DNA of 8,891 nucleotides from Thermodesulfobacteriota bacterium. GTDB lineage: Bacteria > Desulfobacterota > QYQD01. A model generated the notes under the pieces. The model was not told the origin of the DNA. It saw nothing but the letters and a program-made list of their open reading frames with translations, and searched no databases. This document shows, piece after piece, positions 5,970 through 8,891 of the stretch (position 1 is the first letter of the stretch; every line of letters begins with the position of its first letter). A program made the translations under genes and the position numbers. The stretch covers positions 1 through 8,891 of the forward strand of contig JASEGX010000102.1 of the NCBI GenBank assembly GCA_030017815.1. The letters run 5' to 3'.

Positions 5970-5997
5970 TTGACAAATGTCTGGGGAAAGATATAAG
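5970..5997 (+). promoter_or_regulatory. Sigma-70-type promoter of the universal stress protein gene
   Basis: A perfect -35 TTGACA (5970-5975) is followed after 16 bp by a -10 TATAAG (5992-5997, 5 of 6). The predicted start is near 6004, leaving a leader of about 30 nt with the GGAGG at 6026-6030. Confidence 0.6.
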
Positions 5998-6034
5998 TAG
6001 CTACTAAATGAGATATTTCTCAGATGGAGGAAAT

Positions 6035-6487
6035 ATGAAGGTCTCAAATATTCTGGTAGCTATAGACTTTTCTGAATGTTCGGCCTCAGCATTAAAATAT
6101 GCCCTGGACCTGGCTGTGCTTTTTTCGGCCAAGGTAATTTTACTTAATGTAATTGATACCCAGCAGATCGAACGCATTGCTGAATTTACGGGCGCGCCAT
6201 TAAAAGAAATCCAGGGAAAGATGATGCACAGTGCAAAAACAACGCTCAAAGATTTTATCAAAAAGTGGAATAACACCAAGGCGTCCTGTGCCGCCGAGGT
6301 GGCCGCGGGTATCCCATTCCACGAAATTGCCCTTAAAGCCAGGAAAGACAAGGTTGACTTGATCGTTATGGGAGGATATGGCCAGCATGGTAAGGGAGGA
6401 CAGATAGACGAGATATTTTTCGGCAGTACTGCCGAAAAGGTAGTGCGTCTGTTGCCGTGTCCGGTCCTCTGCGTCCCGCAGACTTAA
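6035..6487 (+). CDS. Universal stress protein, UspA family
   Basis: A 150-residue single-domain Usp with the Rossmann-like alpha/beta fold. It starts MKVSNILVAIDFSECSASAL with D11 of the ATP-binding motif, followed by KVILLNVID at 33-41 and DLIVMGGYGQHG at 108-119. The ATP-phosphate loop reads G116-x2-G119-x10-G130-S131. This is one residue longer than the usual G-x2-G-x9-G(S/T), so ATP binding is likely but not certain. The C-terminus LLPCPVLCVPQ is typical. An in-frame ATG at 6008 would add nine residues, but the ATG at 6035 matches the family start and follows GGAGG (6026-6030). It is monocistronic and divergent from pgeF; the downstream neighbour is convergent. Usp proteins are cytoplasmic and respond to starvation or stress; the specific role is unknown. 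Confidence 0.94.
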   Translation: MKVSNILVAIDFSECSASALKYALDLAVLFSAKVILLNVIDTQQIERIAEFTGAPLKEIQGKMMHSAKTTLKDFIKKWNNTKASCAAEVAAGIPFHEIALKARKDKVDLIVMGGYGQHGKGGQIDEIFFGSTAEKVVRLLPCPVLCVPQT

Positions 6488-6593
6488 TTTCTTCAGTGCT
6501 CAGGTAGGAGATGAAAAGAGGATGGCCTTTTATATATGTGGAGCAAGCTTTTAAATGATAACAATATAACAGCGATTATTATTAAGCTGGGTT

Positions 6594-7013
6594 TCATTCT
6601 GATATTTCAGAGACCTTTTTCCCCTTTGATACTTCCCTGGAAGCAATCTCTAATACCTTTTCGTCCATGTCCCGCAATATATGGCACTTGCCCTGTAAGA
6701 CACCTTTCTCTACAACTACCAGACGCGCTGTTTTTATATCCCCTTGCACATTGCCCTTATCATGGATTTCAATAAGTTCCGTAGCTTCGAGTTTACCCTG
6801 GACAGTACCATTAATAACAATATTCTTGGCCTTCAAATTCCCTTTTACTAAAGATGTCACTCCAATAACAATAGAATCTGCATTAATATTCCCTTCCCAG
6901 TGGCCATCGATACGGATTAAACCATCGGTATTAATATCCCCTGTGCCTCCAACATTATCTCCCAAATAAGAACCGCCCTGATCCTTGCCTCTGGCCCACT
7001 TCTTTAAAAACAT
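6594..7013 (-). CDS. Bactofilin (polymer-forming cytoskeletal protein)
   Basis: A 139-residue bactofilin. The core (about residues 30-112) is a right-handed beta-helix built from short repeats ending in G-N/K/D-hydrophobic: EGNI, KGNL, QGKL, QGDI and QGKC, spaced 16-18 residues apart. A short charged, Gly-containing N-terminus and a charged C-terminal tail flank the core, as is usual. Bactofilins self-assemble without nucleotides into filaments near the membrane and recruit cell-wall enzymes. The start codon lies 1 nt after the stop of the M23 peptidase gene, with an AAAGGAG ribosome-binding site inside that gene, so the pair is one transcript. This agrees with known bactofilin-M23 pairs in which the filament positions the peptidase to shape the cell, for example CcmA with Csd1-type proteins in Helicobacter. 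Confidence 0.95.
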   Translation of the reverse strand: MFLKKWARGKDQGGSYLGDNVGGTGDINTDGLIRIDGHWEGNINADSIVIGVTSLVKGNLKAKNIVINGTVQGKLEATELIEIHDKGNVQGDIKTARLVVVEKGVLQGKCHILRDMDEKVLEIASREVSKGKKVSEISE

Positions 7014-7014
7014 A

Positions 7015-7947
7015 TTAGTCTCCTTTCTTGGCTAAAAAAGTAGCTGGGTTAACCGGTCTCTTCTTTTTCCACACCTCATAGTGGACATGTGGCCCGGTAG
7101 TTGATCCTGTTTGCCCCATATAGGCAATAATCTGCCCACGTCGAATATAATCTCCGCATTTAACCAGGTTCTTCTTGTTATGCCCATAAACAGTTGTAAA
7201 AGCGTACCCGTGTTCCAGTACAATAAAATTACCTAACTTAGCGTGATGTCCTTCTAAAGCCACTACCCCGTTAGCAGTGGCATAGACAGGTGTTCCTGCC
7301 TGATTGGCAATATCTACCCCGGTATGAAATTCGTGCTCACCAGAAAATGGATCATTGCGATAACCAAAAGGAGAAGATATGTATCCATTGGTAGGATAGC
7401 CATTAGGTGTGGCTTCGTATATATCTTTCTGTGTTTTAATATAATCCGATATCTTCTCATACTTATCAATCTGGGCTTTTACTTTATCCCTTAACTCTAT
7501 AAAGCTTAAATAGATATCTTCTTCTCTTAGCTCTTCGATGTCGCTACGAATCACCCTTGAAAGACCAATGTTGTCATCTGAATTTAGACCACCCCGGCCC
7601 TTCTCGGAACTAGTGATAATAGCATGTCGATCACCCATTTCAAGCATACTTATCAGGGATCGTTCGAGCGTACTGACCTTCTGCACAAGGGAATTAATGC
7701 GCTTGACTTCATCCTTAATATATACAGCCTTGGTCTTTAGTTGTTCATTACAGTGGCTCAGGTACCTGTAGCAGAGATAACTGGAATTTACATATAATGA
7801 CCATCCCAGAACAACAAACAAGATCAAAACGATAGAAAGTAAAGAGGGAAGATATAGGTGAAATTGGAATGGCCGCAAACTGCTATGCGGTAAAAAAATT
7901 AACGTTATCTTATGACAAAGCTTTTTATGCCACTTCGTTATCTTCAT
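7015..7947 (-). CDS. Membrane-anchored coiled-coil M23 family peptidase
   Basis: About 310 residues. A basic N-terminus and one transmembrane helix (about residues 34-55, counted from the TTG start) anchor it in the inner membrane. Charged helical segments at about 68-105 and 137-175 look like periplasmic coiled coils. The C-terminal M23 (LytM) domain begins near GYISSPFGYRNDPF (190-203). The zinc ligands are complete: H210 and D214 in HTGVD, and H291 in HVH; H258 in VYGH and H289 complete the active site. It should therefore be an active zinc endopeptidase cutting peptidoglycan cross-links. The ATG at 7945-7947 is used; a TTG at 7951-7953 would add two residues, and neither has a strong ribosome-binding site. 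The gene is followed 1 nt later by the bactofilin gene, which probably positions it. Confidence 0.93.
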   Translation of the reverse strand: MKITKWHKKLCHKITLIFLPHSSLRPFQFHLYLPSLLSIVLILFVVLGWSLYVNSSYLCYRYLSHCNEQLKTKAVYIKDEVKRINSLVQKVSTLERSLISMLEMGDRHAIITSSEKGRGGLNSDDNIGLSRVIRSDIEELREEDIYLSFIELRDKVKAQIDKYEKISDYIKTQKDIYEATPNGYPTNGYISSPFGYRNDPFSGEHEFHTGVDIANQAGTPVYATANGVVALEGHHAKLGNFIVLEHGYAFTTVYGHNKKNLVKCGDYIRRGQIIAYMGQTGSTTGPHVHYEVWKKKRPVNPATFLAKKGD

Positions 7948-8265
7948 AGCCAATTACTATTACTCAATTTTATATACCATTGTGCCTACTATGTGTTATC
8001 GATATACCTGAGCTAAGACTTGAATTTAAAAATGATATTTCTGAGGATAAGGAGGTAGAAAGATGGCTTCAAGATATTAAAATGCTTTTCTATACCCACC
8101 TACATAGCTATGTCGTTAAACAAGCGTTCCCCTATGTTCTCACTTAATATACTGTTTCACCTCGACCGGCTCAACATAAAAACATATCGACAATATTTCA
8201 ATGCTTAACTTTTCATGATAGTATTTAAGAAAACTGTCTGAATAAATTAAAGACATAAATCTTCC
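7948..8265. other. AT-rich divergent intergenic region
   Basis: About 318 bases between the minus-strand M23 gene and the plus-strand Cys-rich gene, clearly more AT-rich than the left part of the window. It contains a TATATAAAA stretch on the minus strand near 7966-7975 that could be a -10 for the M23 operon, but no good -35 was found. A possible gene remnant (7980-8147) lies inside. No hairpin with a T-run, RNA gene or repeat was recognised. Confidence 0.5.
7980..8147 (+). pseudogene. Possible short ORF or gene remnant
   Basis: An open frame reads from about 7950 to a TAA at 8145-8147 with no in-frame ATG near its beginning; the first plausible start is TTG at 7980. The 55-residue peptide is protein-like: it contains IDIPELRLEFKNDISED, then VERWLQDIKMLFYTHLHSYV, and ends FPYVLT. 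It was not recognised as any family. No ribosome-binding site precedes the TTG. A GGAGG at 8051-8055 precedes an out-of-frame ATG that stops after five codons. It may be the decayed end of a lost gene, or chance. Confidence 0.22.
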
Positions 8266-8802
8266 GTGGCTATCGACAAGGGGTTACTTATAGAGCAATA
8301 CCTGAGAACCGAGCGGATTCTCAGGGCATTCTTTGACCGCTACACCGTGCCCGTCTGTGTGGGTTATTGTGTGGAAAATGAGGAGGAGCATGATTGCTGC
8401 ATAGATCAGACCGCGCGCATTACCGAGATCAAAGTCAACGGCCTCGCATCAGAGATTTCCACCCTGAGAGCCGCAACATATTCCCGGACCAGCGGAAATG
8501 GATGCGGATACCTGACCTCCACCGGTTGTGTCTTAACTAAATACAGGTCTCCGGTCTGTAATACCTTTGTGTGTCAGGTATTAGTGGATCATCTGAACTT
8601 AATCAGTCATGGGCTGGGACAGCAATTGAAAGAGATTGAAAGGTTATCCGTGGCGATATTCAAGGGATTTCCTGAGTCGATAGACGAAAAGATTCGGGAG
8701 CTTGAAGAGAAAGCCTCTACTCTTTCAGCGGCGTTGGATGCTATTCTGCCGTCAGGGGTTAATACCTGGGAGTATGTTATGAAACTATCAGGGCAGAAAT
8801 GA
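8266..8802 (+). CDS. Cysteine-rich putative metal-binding protein, YkgJ-like signature
   Basis: A 178-residue protein with no known function. Eight cysteines are concentrated in the first 103 residues: C31, C35, C44, C45, C80, C88, C98 and C103. The segment GCGYLTSTGCVL...YRSPVCNTFVC (79-103), together with the earlier CC pair, resembles the YkgJ/UPF0153 CxxCxxCC-type signature. In that family the cysteines are predicted to bind zinc, iron or an Fe-S cluster. Residues 118-160 are helical and charged (REL EEKA), possibly a coiled coil. There is no signal peptide or membrane segment. The start is GTG at 8266-8268; an in-frame stop at 8248-8250 rules out a long extension, and no clear Shine-Dalgarno is seen, so the start is uncertain. 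It stands alone, divergent from the M23 operon. The assignment to a YkgJ-like fold is by motif only. Confidence 0.72.
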   Translation: MAIDKGLLIEQYLRTERILRAFFDRYTVPVCVGYCVENEEEHDCCIDQTARITEIKVNGLASEISTLRAATYSRTSGNGCGYLTSTGCVLTKYRSPVCNTFVCQVLVDHLNLISHGLGQQLKEIERLSVAIFKGFPESIDEKIRELEEKASTLSAALDAILPSGVNTWEYVMKLSGQK

Positions 8803-8891
8803 CTAATTGCGCAACATTCAACCTTGATGATCTTGTAAAAAGTCAAAATTACCGCAGAACGCCGAGATAACATATTAAACAGTTTAAAGCT

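Noticed and set aside
5957..5975. TTGGCA followed by TTGACA, resembling a sigma-54 promoter upstream of usp.
   Set aside because: The second element is off by one in spacing and lacks TTGC; the sigma-70 TTGACA/TATAAG fits better.
6511..6558. A 15-codon ATG frame after usp, preceded by AGGTAGGAG.
   Set aside because: The GGAG touches the ATG, the peptide is very short, and nothing else supports translation.
6553..6585. AT-rich inverted repeat (ATAACAAT / ATTATTAT) between usp and the bactofilin gene, considered as a two-way terminator.
   Set aside because: The stem is nearly all A-T with a mismatch and a long loop, and no T-run follows it.
8063..8080. ATG with a good GGAGG (8051-8055) giving a five-codon peptide.
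   Set aside because: Too short to call; no regulatory gene follows directly for it to act as a leader peptide.

Overview
The window looks like chromosomal DNA of an anaerobic bacterium, most likely a sulfate-reducer-type deltaproteobacterium (Desulfobacterota). This is inferred from gene content: paired MinD/Mrp-type ATPases with inserted ferredoxin domains, a NifX/NifB-type cofactor protein, a DUF134 regulator, an NAD-linked class 1B dihydroorotate dehydrogenase, and a bactofilin. No rRNA, tRNA, CRISPR array or mobile element was seen.

Region 1 (about 60-3243, minus strand; transcription runs from 3243 towards 60). A tightly spaced six-gene operon encodes, in order: a DUF134 helix-turn-helix/zinc-ribbon regulator, a NifX-like metal-cofactor protein, a small Gly-rich zinc-ribbon protein, a small Gly/Arg-rich DUF5320-type protein, and two MinD-like ATPases that each carry two [4Fe-4S] cluster motifs. 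The gene set resembles the poorly understood ORP (orange protein) / Mrp-MinD clusters of sulfate reducers. A near-perfect 22-bp palindrome overlaps the -10 element and predicted start site of the operon promoter, which suggests autoregulation by the DUF134 protein.

Region 2 (3287-5843, minus strand). The operon pgeF-pyrK-pyrD encodes a multicopper-oxidase-like (laccase-domain) protein and both subunits of class 1B dihydroorotate dehydrogenase (pyrimidine biosynthesis). It ends in an intrinsic terminator whose 3' arm contains the -35 box of the region 1 promoter, so the two operons share one compact boundary.

Region 3 (5844-6487). A divergent intergenic region with AACGTT repeats at 8-bp spacing separates pgeF from a plus-strand universal stress protein gene that has a recognisable promoter.

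Region 4 (6594-7947, minus strand). A membrane-anchored coiled-coil M23 peptidase gene is followed 1 nt later by a bactofilin gene. This is a cell-shape/peptidoglycan-remodelling pair.

Region 5 (7948-8891). An AT-rich intergenic stretch holds a possible gene remnant. It is followed by a plus-strand gene for a cysteine-rich protein with a YkgJ-like metal-binding signature, and then 89 bases with nothing recognisable.
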